A DNA stretch of 64,000 nt, from NCBI GenBank assembly GCA_944383305.1, contig CALWOZ010000006.1:1-64000 (forward strand), read 5' to 3'. The notes under the pieces are model-generated. The model was given only the letters and a program-made list of their open reading frames with translations. It had not been told where the DNA came from and searched no databases. This DNA comes from an uncultured Clostridia bacterium. Its GTDB lineage: Bacteria; Bacillota; Clostridia; Lachnospirales; CAG-274. This document shows positions 18,284-27,080 of the stretch, piece after piece. Every line of letters starts with the position of its first letter. Position 1 is the first letter of the stretch. A program made the position numbers and the translations under genes.

Positions 18284-20366
18284 TAAAATCCAACTCCTTT
18301 TTGGCTTTGGCTTTTTTTACAAATATAAAAATACCAACACCAAGGACAATTAATACTCCACATATTATACCAACAATTTTAAAAGGAAATTTTTTCTCTG
18401 GTTCTTCTGGTATGTCTATCATACCTGTGTCTTCTGGCATAACCATTTCTTCTATATTTAGTTTAAATTCTTGTATTTTTTCTACTTCTTTTCCATCTGT
18501 ATCATTGTATGTAATAATAAGTTTTAAATTCTTTTCACCAGCTTCTAAAGGTGTAAACATACCGTCATAATATTCTGTGGCTCCTGATTCAAAGTTACCT
18601 ATAAAGTTAGTAGATGTAGATGTGTCTATTCCTTCTCCTTCTAATTTTATCATAAGATTTGATAAAGTAACTTTACCTGTATTATATAATTGGAAGTTTA
18701 TATTCATAGGTGTACCAACACTTCCAAAATCCTGTTTACTTATTTCACTAAGTTCAAGATTTGCTTGTTGTTTAACATTTACTCCTACAAGTTCAGTAGA
18801 TTTATATTCATTTGCTTGTTCATCTTCATACTCTAAATTTACATTTACTGTGTAAGAACGTGGCTTAGCATCTGGAACTGCAAAAAGATTAAATGTATGT
18901 GTTACTTCTTGTTTTGGAGGGATACTATCTATAAAATATGTAGTACTAGAATTATCTGGTGCAAATACATTGCCTTTTTCTTCTGTTTGGTCTTGTATTG
19001 TTAAATATATTTTTATATTTTTTACTGTTTTACTTTCGTGTGTATTTTTAAAATTCATAGATAGTGTAAAACTTTTACCTGCCTCTACTATTGTAGGATT
19101 AGATTCATATCTACTAATAATTATTTTAGGTACAGAAGTTTTTGTTTCTTCTCCCTCTTTTTTAGGATTAGGGTTATTTACATAAAATCCTGCATATTGT
19201 TCTACAACTACTGTATCTGATGTTGTTCCATCTGTTCCAGTTGTTTTTGCTCCATTATTATACTCTACTGAAAATCCAATAGGATAAGTTTGAGTAGTAG
19301 CAGCTGACGTAGCAGAAACGCTAAATGTTAATTCTCTTTCTTGATTTGGTAAAAGCTCATCTATAAAAACAATATTTGATGACATAGGAACTATACCCTC
19401 TGGTACTTTAGCAGAAACTTTTACATTTTTGGCACTTGATTGAGATACATTTTTTACTTTTAATTTAAAATTACCTGTTTGACCAACATTAAATGAACCT
19501 GTTGGTGCAATAAGGCTAGTTATTTTTAAATCTACATTACTGCCTATTCCTCCTTCTGTTTTAGAGGCAGTTATGTATGTAAAATATTCTTTTGTATATT
19601 CTTTTCCAGAAAAGTCGTTGTATGTAACTTTAATGGTTATTTTATTAGACCCTTCTTTTGTAAGGCTTGTAGTAGCTAATTTAAAAGATATAGGCTGAAT
19701 AGTATTAGTGCCCATTGTAGCAAAAAATGCATTACTTGTACCACCAATAACTGTCATATTATTTTCTTCTAATCCTATGATTTCTACATTTACGTTATTT
19801 GCCTCCATACCAGAAACGTTTTCTAAACTTCCGCTAATATCAAAAGAATCTCCTAATATAACATTATCTTTAGAAACTTTCAAATTATTTAATGCAACAG
19901 TAGGTACAACACTTCCGTTATCTATTTTTACATAAAAAGTATCTGAACTTGTAAAACTTTGTTTATCGGTACCTGTAAAAGAGTATTCTAATGTTATAGG
20001 ATATTTACCAGTAGTAGCATTTTTATCTATGTCAATAGACATAGTCACATTGTGGCTTCCACCTCTTAATATAGTGCTTACTCTATTAGAGTTATTTTTA
20101 AAGTTTATAGTAATAGGTGAATTATCTCCTGATGCTTTTGCTTGTATAAGTACGTCAAAGGCTGAATCTGCCGATGTGTTTACTATTGGTATAGTAACCT
20201 CTGTGCTTTTACCTGCCTCTATACTATATGTATTGTTACCTCCCATTTTTAGTGTAGGCTTACTTGGACTTGGTGATATATCTTCTGTCTCATCATTTGC
20301 AAAAGCTAAAGACACAGCACTATTTACAAAAATAATAACTATTAAAAATATTTTTAAAAACTTCAT
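18276..20366 (-). CDS. COG1361-like (CARDB/NEW3-type) extracellular protein with C-terminal anchor
   Basis: 696 residues. Signal peptide (FLIVIIFVNSAVSLAFA), then four or five ~110-residue beta-sandwich repeats with typical phrases (VGQTGNFKLKVKNVSQSSAK, VEAGKSFTLSMNFKNTHES, VGTPMNINFQLYNTGKVTL). The C-terminal membrane helix FKIVGIICGVLIVLGVGIFIF is followed by a Lys-rich tail. These repeats resemble CARDB/NEW3 domains of the COG1361 group. It lies between the ATPase (12 bases) and the permease (8-base overlap), an arrangement that suggests a partner of the exporter, in the way MacA works with MacB. That partnership is inferred from context. Confidence 0.85.
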   Translation of the reverse strand: MKFLKIFLIVIIFVNSAVSLAFANDETEDISPSPSKPTLKMGGNNTYSIEAGKSTEVTIPIVNTSADSAFDVLIQAKASGDNSPITINFKNNSNRVSTILRGGSHNVTMSIDIDKNATTGKYPITLEYSFTGTDKQSFTSSDTFYVKIDNGSVVPTVALNNLKVSKDNVILGDSFDISGSLENVSGMEANNVNVEIIGLEENNMTVIGGTSNAFFATMGTNTIQPISFKLATTSLTKEGSNKITIKVTYNDFSGKEYTKEYFTYITASKTEGGIGSNVDLKITSLIAPTGSFNVGQTGNFKLKVKNVSQSSAKNVKVSAKVPEGIVPMSSNIVFIDELLPNQERELTFSVSATSAATTQTYPIGFSVEYNNGAKTTGTDGTTSDTVVVEQYAGFYVNNPNPKKEGEETKTSVPKIIISRYESNPTIVEAGKSFTLSMNFKNTHESKTVKNIKIYLTIQDQTEEKGNVFAPDNSSTTYFIDSIPPKQEVTHTFNLFAVPDAKPRSYTVNVNLEYEDEQANEYKSTELVGVNVKQQANLELSEISKQDFGSVGTPMNINFQLYNTGKVTLSNLMIKLEGEGIDTSTSTNFIGNFESGATEYYDGMFTPLEAGEKNLKLIITYNDTDGKEVEKIQEFKLNIEEMVMPEDTGMIDIPEEPEKKFPFKIVGIICGVLIVLGVGIFIFVKKAKAKKELDFND

Positions 20367-20378
20367 ATTTTCTCTCCT

Positions 20379-21116
20379 TTATTCGTTTGAATTATATATA
20401 ACTTCTTCTTTAGGACTTTCATTAATTTCTGTCTTTAAAATATGTCCATCTTTTAAATATACTATTTCGTCTGCATATTCTGCTATTTCTAAGTCGTGAG
20501 TGACAATAATAAGAGTTTGATTATGTTCTCTAGCCTTACTTGTTATAAGGTTCATCATTTCATAGGTTGTTTTTGTATCTAGATTACCTGTTGGCTCATC
20601 TGCAAATATTATTTGTGGATTATTTACAAAAGCTCTAGCTATACTAACTCTTTGTTGTTGTCCTCCACTCATTTCAGAAGGTTTATGTTTTAACCTTTTT
20701 TCAAGACCTACTGCCTTTAACATTTCCTTTGCCTTTTTTTCTCTTGCTTTTTTGCCTACGCCCATAAAGACAAGGGGGAGCATTACATTTTCAAGTGCTG
20801 TTAAAGTTGGTAAAAGGTTATATGCTTGAAAGACAAATCCAAGATATTTTTGTCTAAATATGGCAAGTCCTTCTTCGCTTAATTTTTCAATATTTTTCCC
20901 TTTAAATATAATACTACCTTTTGTACATCTTTCTAATCCTGCTATCATATTTAACAATGTAGACTTGCCTGAACCAGACGTTCCTAAAAGACAGTATATC
21001 TTACCTTTTTTAAAACCTATACTAATATTATCTAAAGCTACTATCTTTTCATTACCCATAGTATAAATTTTAGAAAGGTTTTTTACTTCGATTATATATT
21101 CTTCACTATTATCCAA
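20379..21116 (-). CDS. ABC transporter ATP-binding protein (MacB/LolD type)
   Basis: I choose the TTG at 21114-21116, 7 bases after a perfect GGAGG, over the upstream ATG at 21191, which would run into the preceding gene and has no ribosome site. About 245 residues: Walker A GTSGSGKST, Q-loop FVFQAYNLLP, signature MSGGQQQRVSIARA, Walker B IIFADEPTGNLD and H-loop VTHD. The MacB/LolD-type N-terminus (YIIEVKNLSKIYTMGNEKI) matches the downstream FtsX-type permease, for which it is the likely energy source. Confidence 0.93.
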   Translation of the reverse strand: MDNSEEYIIEVKNLSKIYTMGNEKIVALDNISIGFKKGKIYCLLGTSGSGKSTLLNMIAGLERCTKGSIIFKGKNIEKLSEEGLAIFRQKYLGFVFQAYNLLPTLTALENVMLPLVFMGVGKKAREKKAKEMLKAVGLEKRLKHKPSEMSGGQQQRVSIARAFVNNPQIIFADEPTGNLDTKTTYEMMNLITSKAREHNQTLIIVTHDLEIAEYADEIVYLKDGHILKTEINESPKEEVIYNSNE

Positions 21117-21168
21117 AACATCACCTCCAAAATTTGACATAGTTATGTTTATATTATCAAAAATTATA

Positions 21169-22161
21169 TCATAAATTCGACAATATTTCACTATTTTTTT
21201 TAATTTTTATATCATTAGCCCAATTTTTTGTCTGTATGCTATATATTTCTTCCTTTTTATTAGAAATATAGTCTTCTCTTACACTTTCTTTAACTTCTTC
21301 TATATCTTGTTTTAATATTTCATTTATTTTAAATATGTAAAATCCATCTCTCCCCTCTATAATATTACTAACACTTTTTTCACTTAATTTATAAATTTTT
21401 TCTTCTATACTTTTTTCAAACATATTTTTTTCTAATGTAATATTTTCATAAACGGATATAAAAGGTAATTGTTCCAATGTTTTGAAATTTATTTCAAAAG
21501 ATATTATCTTACCTATCTCTTGGGCTTTTTCATTTGCATCAAATGTTTCATTATTTTGTATAAAAATATAATCTAAGTTTATTTTATTTATCTCATCACT
21601 ATTATTTTTTATATAATTATCAAAATACTTTTCAAAGTCCTTTTCATCTACTATAAAGCTATCTGTAATATAGTTATATACTTTTTCTTCTATCATACTT
21701 TCTCTTATAAATTTTTCACATATATCTAGTGATATTTGAACATTTTGATTTATGGAGTTTATATTTTCTTGTAATATTTTAGCCTCTTCCTTACAATAAT
21801 CTATTTCTTCTTGTGTTAAATATATACCTAATTTTTCAGCATTGTATACAACAGATTTTAAAAATACTATTGAGTTTATAGTATTGTTTTTGGCTACATC
21901 TCTTGCTGATATACCATCAAAGTCTGTTTCCCATATGTCAACTCCTCCAACTTCTTCAAAAATACGTTGTTGTTCATTTAGGTATAATAAAAATTCATCT
22001 TTATTAATGTACTCTTTATTAATTTTTAATACATAGTCTGTATTTCTATTAAAATATTTAAAACAATATATAGCACCAATAAAAAATATTAAAACTAAAA
22101 TAACTATAAATGTATATCTTCTATACATATAATATTTTCTTCCTCTTCTATACTTTCTCAT
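21169..22161 (-). CDS. Membrane-anchored SurA/PrsA-like peptidyl-prolyl isomerase family protein
   Basis: 330 residues. A basic N-terminus (RKYRRGRKYYMYRRY) and one membrane helix (TFIVILVLIFFIGAIYCF) put the rest outside the cell. A SurA-N-like helical chaperone domain follows (INKEYINKDEFLLYLNEQQR, LGIYLTQEEIDYCKEEAK). The C-terminal region (EGRDGFYIFKINEIL) resembles the end of parvulin domains, but the middle parvulin motifs are weak. It probably aids folding of exported proteins. It is the first gene of the four-gene operon, 52 bases before the ATPase start. AGGTGG precedes the ATG. Confidence 0.72.
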   Translation of the reverse strand: MRKYRRGRKYYMYRRYTFIVILVLIFFIGAIYCFKYFNRNTDYVLKINKEYINKDEFLLYLNEQQRIFEEVGGVDIWETDFDGISARDVAKNNTINSIVFLKSVVYNAEKLGIYLTQEEIDYCKEEAKILQENINSINQNVQISLDICEKFIRESMIEEKVYNYITDSFIVDEKDFEKYFDNYIKNNSDEINKINLDYIFIQNNETFDANEKAQEIGKIISFEINFKTLEQLPFISVYENITLEKNMFEKSIEEKIYKLSEKSVSNIIEGRDGFYIFKINEILKQDIEEVKESVREDYISNKKEEIYSIQTKNWANDIKIKKNSEILSNL

Positions 22162-22334
22162 AAATTACCACCTAATGTTTTTTAATAAATTATATACCAT
22201 CATATTTTACAATTCAATTTATTTTAAATAATTTAATATAAATGTAATGTATTTTAAAAAATATATAGAAAAAATATTTATTTTTTGATATAATAAATAT
22301 TAATTAAAAATAAATAACAAATATAGGTGATATT

Positions 22335-23981
22335 ATGAGATTTTTAAAAAATATAATTTCAATTATATTAATAATTAGTATAATCTTTAGCTTTGCTATG
22401 CCTACTTATTCTAAAGAGGTTAATCAAATAACAGAAAGTAACATTTCTGCTAGAGTTATACAAGTATTAGACGGGGATACTATAAAAGTCCAGTTAAAAA
22501 ACAATGATACTTCATATGTTAAACTAAAAGGAATTGACGCTAAAGGCTTTGACGCTAGCTATAACTATCTTACTAGTGCCTTATTAGGTCAAAATGTAAC
22601 CTTAATTAAAGATGGGGTCTCTTATACAGGTGGTAAGTTTAACTATATGCTTGTATACTGTAATGGTAGAAACATAAATAATGAAATGGTAGAAAATGGT
22701 TATGCTGTTATAGATACAAAACAAGATAAAGGTGGTACATACAATACACTTGTATCATATCAAGATACAGCTAAATTAAACTCTACTGGTATTTGGAGAT
22801 TTGAAGATAATAGTTACTCTAGTGTTACTGGTTCTAGTGGAAGCAATGTTATTCAAACTAATGATAAAATAAATATTAATACTGCTACTAGAACACAACT
22901 TGAAAAACTATTAAAAGGTGTATCCTCAGACTTAGCTAAAGAAATCGTTAGATATAGAGAGAAAAATCCATTCTCTAACATTCAAGAAATAAAATTTGTC
23001 AAAGGATTTACTAAAAAACTATATGACCAAAATAAATATGCTTTAACAGTTTGTACTAATATTAATACTGCTAATGAATTTGAACTAAAAACTTTAAATG
23101 ATATGTCTGATAATTATATTAATCGAATATTAGATGAAAGAGATAAAGAACAATTTAACTCTATAAGTGATATTATAAGCATTATAACTAAAGACAATTA
23201 TGATAAAATTTCTGATTTTATCTCTGTTAAAGACTATGACACTATTGACGTAAGTAAAAATTCATACAGAGCAAATATAGGTGTATCTAACAAAGCATAC
23301 CTTACTGGTGCTGGAGTTCCATACTATTTTGCTGATGATATTATATCTTATAGAAAAAATGGATATACATATAAAACATTAATGGAACTTTCTAAACTTG
23401 GAACAAGTAATATAACAGAAGATGATATAAACTTTTTAGAAGATAATCTTAATGTATTTACAGACTTAAATACAGAAAATATAAATGAACTAAATGCCAT
23501 ATTTGGAACAACTGACGCTAAAAAAATATATAATAGAACTTTATATGAAAAACAAGATTTAAAAGATTTAATAAGTTCTTCTGATTATGATAAAGTCAAA
23601 GACGTTGTTTATGTTAATAAAAATAAAGATGAATATATTAACATTAATACTGCTACTAAAGAACAAATGTACGCTCAAGGCATATCTACAACTGCCACCT
23701 ATAACCTTATACAACAAAGACCTATAAGACACGCAGGACAGTTACCAATAGACGTAACTAATATTAATAATAAAATTAGTTTATATACAAACATTAATAC
23801 AGCATCTAGGTTAGAACTTGAATCTTTAAATAATGGTATAACAGAATTATTAATAGATAAAATTATAAAATATAGAGAAGAAGATAATTTTGGCTCTTTA
23901 GATGAAGTTGAAGAATTTTTTAAAACAAATAATTCTAGTGTTGTATATGATAAAATAAAAAGTTATATAGTTGTTAGATAG
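22335..23981 (+). CDS. Secreted protein: degenerate SNase-like domain plus helix-hairpin-helix (ComEA-like) array
   Basis: 548 residues. Signal peptide (ISIILIISIIFSFAMPTYS). Residues ~37-155 align with staphylococcal nuclease (RVIQVLDGDTIKVQL, VKLKGIDA, INNEMVENGYAVI). From ~170 to the end there are at least four ComEA-type helix-hairpin-helix pairs starting ININTATRTQLEKLLKG, NINTANEFELKTLND, ININTATKEQMYAQG and NINTASRLELESLNNG. The metal-site Asp residues remain, but the catalytic Arg, Glu and Arg positions read Lys, Gly and Lys. Extracellular DNA binding is likely; cleavage is doubtful. Possible roles are DNA uptake or biofilm DNA binding. Monocistronic. Confidence 0.82.
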   Translation: MRFLKNIISIILIISIIFSFAMPTYSKEVNQITESNISARVIQVLDGDTIKVQLKNNDTSYVKLKGIDAKGFDASYNYLTSALLGQNVTLIKDGVSYTGGKFNYMLVYCNGRNINNEMVENGYAVIDTKQDKGGTYNTLVSYQDTAKLNSTGIWRFEDNSYSSVTGSSGSNVIQTNDKININTATRTQLEKLLKGVSSDLAKEIVRYREKNPFSNIQEIKFVKGFTKKLYDQNKYALTVCTNINTANEFELKTLNDMSDNYINRILDERDKEQFNSISDIISIITKDNYDKISDFISVKDYDTIDVSKNSYRANIGVSNKAYLTGAGVPYYFADDIISYRKNGYTYKTLMELSKLGTSNITEDDINFLEDNLNVFTDLNTENINELNAIFGTTDAKKIYNRTLYEKQDLKDLISSSDYDKVKDVVYVNKNKDEYININTATKEQMYAQGISTTATYNLIQQRPIRHAGQLPIDVTNINNKISLYTNINTASRLELESLNNGITELLIDKIIKYREEDNFGSLDEVEEFFKTNNSSVVYDKIKSYIVVR

Positions 23982-23991
23982 TTAATTAATT

Positions 23992-24018
23992 AAGGCTGTA
24001 GACAAAGTCTACAGCCTT
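23992..24018 (+). terminator. Terminator after the SNase/HhH gene
   Basis: A 12-bp perfect stem AAGGCTGTAGAC / GTCTACAGCCTT with an AAA loop, ending in TTTC, 10 bases after the stop. Confidence 0.8.
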
Positions 24019-24065
24019 TCAAAAATATGAAAATTTATCTTTTTTAATTGAAGCAAAGTAAAATT

Positions 24066-24140
24066 CTCTCACAAGGGCTAAAGCCCCTAAAAATCTAGCT
24101 TTTTACACAATCCAAGGCAAATCCTTATCTTGTGATTTAT
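24066..24140. other. Compact hairpin island of unknown origin
   Basis: In the plus strand AGGGGC-type stems are visible: GGGCTAAAGCCC is a self-complementary hairpin, and CACAAG (upstream) pairs with CTTGTG (downstream, ~24134). On the minus strand the core reads GGGGCTTTAGCCCTTGTGAG, which resembles the right-end hairpin of some IS200/IS605-type elements. No transposase gene is present. It could be a relic or a small structured RNA. Confidence 0.3.
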
Positions 24141-24204
24141 ATTTAAAATAAGTATTTATTATTTTTAATTGTAATAATAGATTTTTCGATAGTTTGTATT
24201 AATA

Positions 24205-24256
24205 AAAAAGATTAATTTTTAGGATAAAATTAAATATTCTAAAAATTAATCTTTTT
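24205..24256 (-). terminator. Terminator of the globin gene
   Basis: An 18-bp perfect inverted repeat (24205-24222 with 24239-24256) with A- and T-rich ends lies 23 bases past the globin stop. Confidence 0.75.
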
Positions 24257-24278
24257 ATTTTATTATATTAAAATAATA

Positions 24279-24713
24279 TTATTTTGAAGCATATATATCT
24301 TTTTCTACTTTTATAAATACTTCAGCTAAAACACCATATGTTTTTTCCCACGCTTTTATAACTTCATCTGTAGCTTTATCACCTAACATATCTTTTATAG
24401 CTATAAGTAAGTTTTTACCAACTATTGGGTAGTGTTCTGCTAAAACACCTACTTCCACGTGTCTTTTACCAATAGATTGAACAGCTGGCATAATAGCCTC
24501 TAAATTATCAATGTTTTTGGCTGCTGCTAATATAGCATTAGCAAGAGCAAGTGGTTGTTCGCCAGATTTTTGCTTATCCATATCAAACATAGGCTTAACT
24601 TCTGGATTGTTTTCAAACATTGTTTTGTAAAAATATTTTGTAATATCAGTACCTTTTTCTTGTAAAACTGGAACTGTACTTTTAATAATTTCAATAGTTT
24701 TAGAATCTAACAT
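24279..24713 (-). CDS. Single-domain haemoglobin (flavohaemoglobin globin-domain type)
   Basis: 144 residues, a free-standing globin matching the haem domain of flavohaemoglobin Hmp and Vitreoscilla haemoglobin. It keeps the B10 Tyr ([10 protein letters not shown]), the distal Gln ([12 protein letters not shown]), and the proximal His in [18 protein letters not shown]. There is no reductase domain, so electrons must come from another protein. Such globins bind O2 and NO, and in anaerobes usually detoxify NO. It is divergent from an NsrR-type regulator gene, with a candidate operator between. AAGGAGATG precedes the ATG. Confidence 0.92.
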   Translation of the reverse strand: MLDSKTIEIIKSTVPVLQEKGTDITKYFYKTMFENNPEVKPMFDMDKQKSGEQPLALANAILAAAKNIDNLEAIMPAVQSIGKRHVEVGVLAEHYPIVGKNLLIAIKDMLGDKATDEVIKAWEKTYGVLAEVFIKVEKDIYASK

Positions 24714-24760
24714 AAAAACATCTCCTTTATTATTAATTTTATTTTTATATATTTATGTAA

Positions 24761-24789
24761 TAAAATGTGTATTTTATTTATACATTTTA
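24761..24789. promoter_or_regulatory. Candidate NsrR operator in the globin promoter region
   Basis: TAAAATGTGTAT, a short T-rich spacer and ATACATTTTA form an imperfect inverted repeat (one extra G in the left arm), 48 bases upstream of the globin ATG. Rrf2/NsrR operators are AT-rich inverted repeats of this size. The assignment is by position and symmetry only. Confidence 0.4.
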
Positions 24790-24934
24790 GCATAATTTTT
24801 ATTATAAATCAACTTTTTTACAAAATAAATTATTAAAATATTTTTTTAACAAATTATATATATAATATGATATAATAAAGTATCTAATGTTTAATACAAT
24901 CATTCATTTTATAATAGTATAAAGGAGTAATTAT

Positions 24935-25345
24935 ATGAACTTATCAAAATTTACAGACTATGCTTTTCGTTCTCTTATATATTTAGGTAAAAATCAAAAT
25001 AGACTTTGTACAGTTCAAGAATTAGCCAATTACTTAAATGTTTCGGAAAACCATATGAAAAAAATTATACATAATTTAGCTAAAGAAAATTATATATTAT
25101 CTATTAAAGGGCGAACTGGAGGTATAAAATTAGCAACTTTACCTAAAAATATTAATCTTGGTGACGTTTTAATATATTGTGAAGATTTTTCTAGAGTAGT
25201 AGAATGCCAAAAAGATAATATAAACTGTACATATAACAGTGAAAAATGCCTTATTAAAGATATAGTTAAAGCTTCAACTAATAAATTTATAGATGAATTT
25301 AAAAAATATACGCTTGAAGACGTTTTAATTTTGCATAAATATTAA
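24935..25345 (+). CDS. nsrR: Rrf2 family regulator, NsrR-like (iron-sulphur NO sensor)
   Basis: 136 residues. The N-terminal winged helix (MNLSKFTDYAFRSLIYLG, VQELANYLNVSENHMKKIIH, SIKGRTGGIKLA) is typical of Rrf2 proteins. Residues ~90-106 carry three Cys (VECQKDNINC, then SEKC), spaced as expected for an Fe-S cluster ligand set, as in NsrR. NsrR represses NO-defence genes until NO attacks the cluster. It is divergent from the globin gene, a classic target. The NsrR name is inferred from the Cys set and the neighbour; IscR-like function is less likely because no isc genes are nearby. Confidence 0.82.
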   Translation: MNLSKFTDYAFRSLIYLGKNQNRLCTVQELANYLNVSENHMKKIIHNLAKENYILSIKGRTGGIKLATLPKNINLGDVLIYCEDFSRVVECQKDNINCTYNSEKCLIKDIVKASTNKFIDEFKKYTLEDVLILHKY

Positions 25346-25356
25346 TTTTTTATATA

Positions 25357-25404
25357 TAATTATACATTTTTTATTGACAAATATTCAAAATAATGTATAA
25401 TTAT
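25357..25404 (+). promoter_or_regulatory. Promoter of the amino-acid ABC operon with a surrounding inverted repeat
   Basis: TTGACA at 25374-25379 and TATAAT at 25396-25401, 16-base spacing. ATAATTATACAT (25357-25368) and ATGTATAATTAT (25393-25404) form a perfect 12-bp inverted repeat that brackets the -35 element and covers the -10 element, as a repressor site would. Alternatively the repeat could be a weak terminator for nsrR, but no T run follows. Confidence 0.55.
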
Positions 25405-25433
25405 AATAAATAATTTTTTTGAGGTGAATATTT

Positions 25434-26285
25434 ATGAAAAATCTTTTTAAAACTTTTGTATCTTGTTTATTAATATTATCTTTATTTGGGTGTAGCGCAT
25501 CTAATAGCGCTAATACTAATCAACAAACTACACAAGAAGATAATTCTCTAGCTAAAATTAAAGAAAAAGGCGAACTTATTATAGGTACTTCTGCCGACTA
25601 TGCTCCTAGAGAATTTCATATGGTTATAGACGGTAAAGACACAATAGTTGGATATGACATAGATATTGCTAAAGAAATAGCTAAAGATATGGGAGTTGAG
25701 TTAAAAATCCAAGATATGTCTTTTGATGGTCTATTAACTGCTTTAAATGCAGGTAATGTAGATATGGTTATCGCTGGAATGGTGGCTACTGAAGAGAGAA
25801 AAAATGCAGTAGATTTTAGTATATCATATGGTAAATCTACTGATAATGAAGAGGGACAAAAACTTGTTATAAGAAAAGAAGATAAAGATATATACACAAG
25901 TATAGAAAGTCTTACAGACAAAAAATTAGGTGTACAAAAAGGTGGTCTACAAGAAGAAATAGCAAAATCTCAACTTTCTAATACAAAGGTAACATATCTT
26001 TCTAAAATACCTAATATGATAATGGATTTACAAATGAATAAAGTAGATGCAATAATACTAGCAGCAGATGTAGCACAAAATTATGCAAATGAAAATGATA
26101 AAATATATATTACAGATATTCCTTTAGTACAAGAAGAAGAAGGTACTGCAATAGCTATAAAAAAGGGAGATAAATCTCTTGTAAATCAGACTAACTCTAC
26201 TTTAAAAAGACTTATGGACGATGGTTTGATGGATAAAATTATAGAAGACAATATAAAACTTGTAGAAGACTTAAACAAAAATTAA
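25434..26285 (+). CDS. Amino-acid ABC transporter substrate-binding lipoprotein
   Basis: 283 residues. A lipoprotein signal peptide with lipobox LSLFGCSA. The SBP family-3 fold has LIIGTSADYAPREF, VGYDIDIAKEIAKDMGVEL, LLTALNAGNVDMVIAGM and KKLGVQKGGLQEEIA. It is first in a three-gene operon with a permease and an ATPase of the polar amino-acid uptake family. The ligand (for example Gln, Arg or cystine) cannot be decided from motifs alone. A ribosome site GAGGTGAAT precedes the ATG. Confidence 0.92.
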   Translation: MKNLFKTFVSCLLILSLFGCSASNSANTNQQTTQEDNSLAKIKEKGELIIGTSADYAPREFHMVIDGKDTIVGYDIDIAKEIAKDMGVELKIQDMSFDGLLTALNAGNVDMVIAGMVATEERKNAVDFSISYGKSTDNEEGQKLVIRKEDKDIYTSIESLTDKKLGVQKGGLQEEIAKSQLSNTKVTYLSKIPNMIMDLQMNKVDAIILAADVAQNYANENDKIYITDIPLVQEEEGTAIAIKKGDKSLVNQTNSTLKRLMDDGLMDKIIEDNIKLVEDLNKN

Positions 26286-26372
26286 TTTATGAATAATTTT
26301 AAATATATGTTGAATTTTTATAAATTTATTGTTATTATATAGCTTGAATATATTTTTTGGGGAGGAAAAAAA

Positions 26373-27080
26373 ATGCTAGAAAGTTTTTCTTTTTTGGGAA
26401 CATATTTCCCATTATATATTGAAGGTACTATAACAACTGTTGTTATTTCTTTATTTACAGTTTTATTTGGTACTGTAATAGGTATATTTTTTGGACTAAT
26501 GAAATTATCAGAATTTAAAATATTTAATTTTAAAATATTTAAAGCAATTGCCTCTACGTACATAGAAATTGTTCGTGGGACACCTGTTTTAGTTCAAGTT
26601 TTTATCTGGTACTATGGTTTATCAACTATAATAACTATACCTGATATTTATATTGGAGAAAGTCTTAACATTGCTCAGTTAATCCCTGGTGCTCTTGCTC
26701 TTGCTTTAAACTCTGGTGCTTATGTAGCCGAAATTATAAGAGCTGGTATATTAGCTGTAGACAAAGGTCAAACAGAAGCTGCTCAATCTTTAGGTATGAA
26801 AAAAGTTATGATTATGAGATACATTATAATGCCTCAAGCTATCAAAAACATTTTACCTGCAATAGGTAATGAATTTGTAGTATTAATAAAAGAATCGTCT
26901 ATTCTTTATGCAATAGGTATACAAGAGCTTATGGCTAAAACCTCTACTATTCAGTCCTCTACATTCCAGCCTGTAGCTCCTCTTATTGTCACATCTGTTT
27001 TATACTTTATCTTAACATTTAGCTTATCAAGACTTATTGGTGGCTTTGAAAGGAGACTAAATAAAGATGATAGAAATTAA
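26373..27080 (+). CDS. Amino-acid ABC transporter permease (HisM/GlnP type)
   Basis: 235 residues, about five membrane helices. The family signature is [19 protein letters not shown], and the EAA loop is [22 protein letters not shown], which docks the ATPase. GGGGAGG precedes the ATG by 8 bases. It overlaps the ATPase gene by 14 bases, so the two are translationally coupled. As a single permease gene it probably acts as a homodimer. Confidence 0.93.
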   Translation: MLESFSFLGTYFPLYIEGTITTVVISLFTVLFGTVIGIFFGLMKLSEFKIFNFKIFKAIASTYIEIVRGTPVLVQVFIWYYGLSTIITIPDIYIGESLNIAQLIPGALALALNSGAYVAEIIRAGILAVDKGQTEAAQSLGMKKVMIMRYIIMPQAIKNILPAIGNEFVVLIKESSILYAIGIQELMAKTSTIQSSTFQPVAPLIVTSVLYFILTFSLSRLIGGFERRLNKDDRN

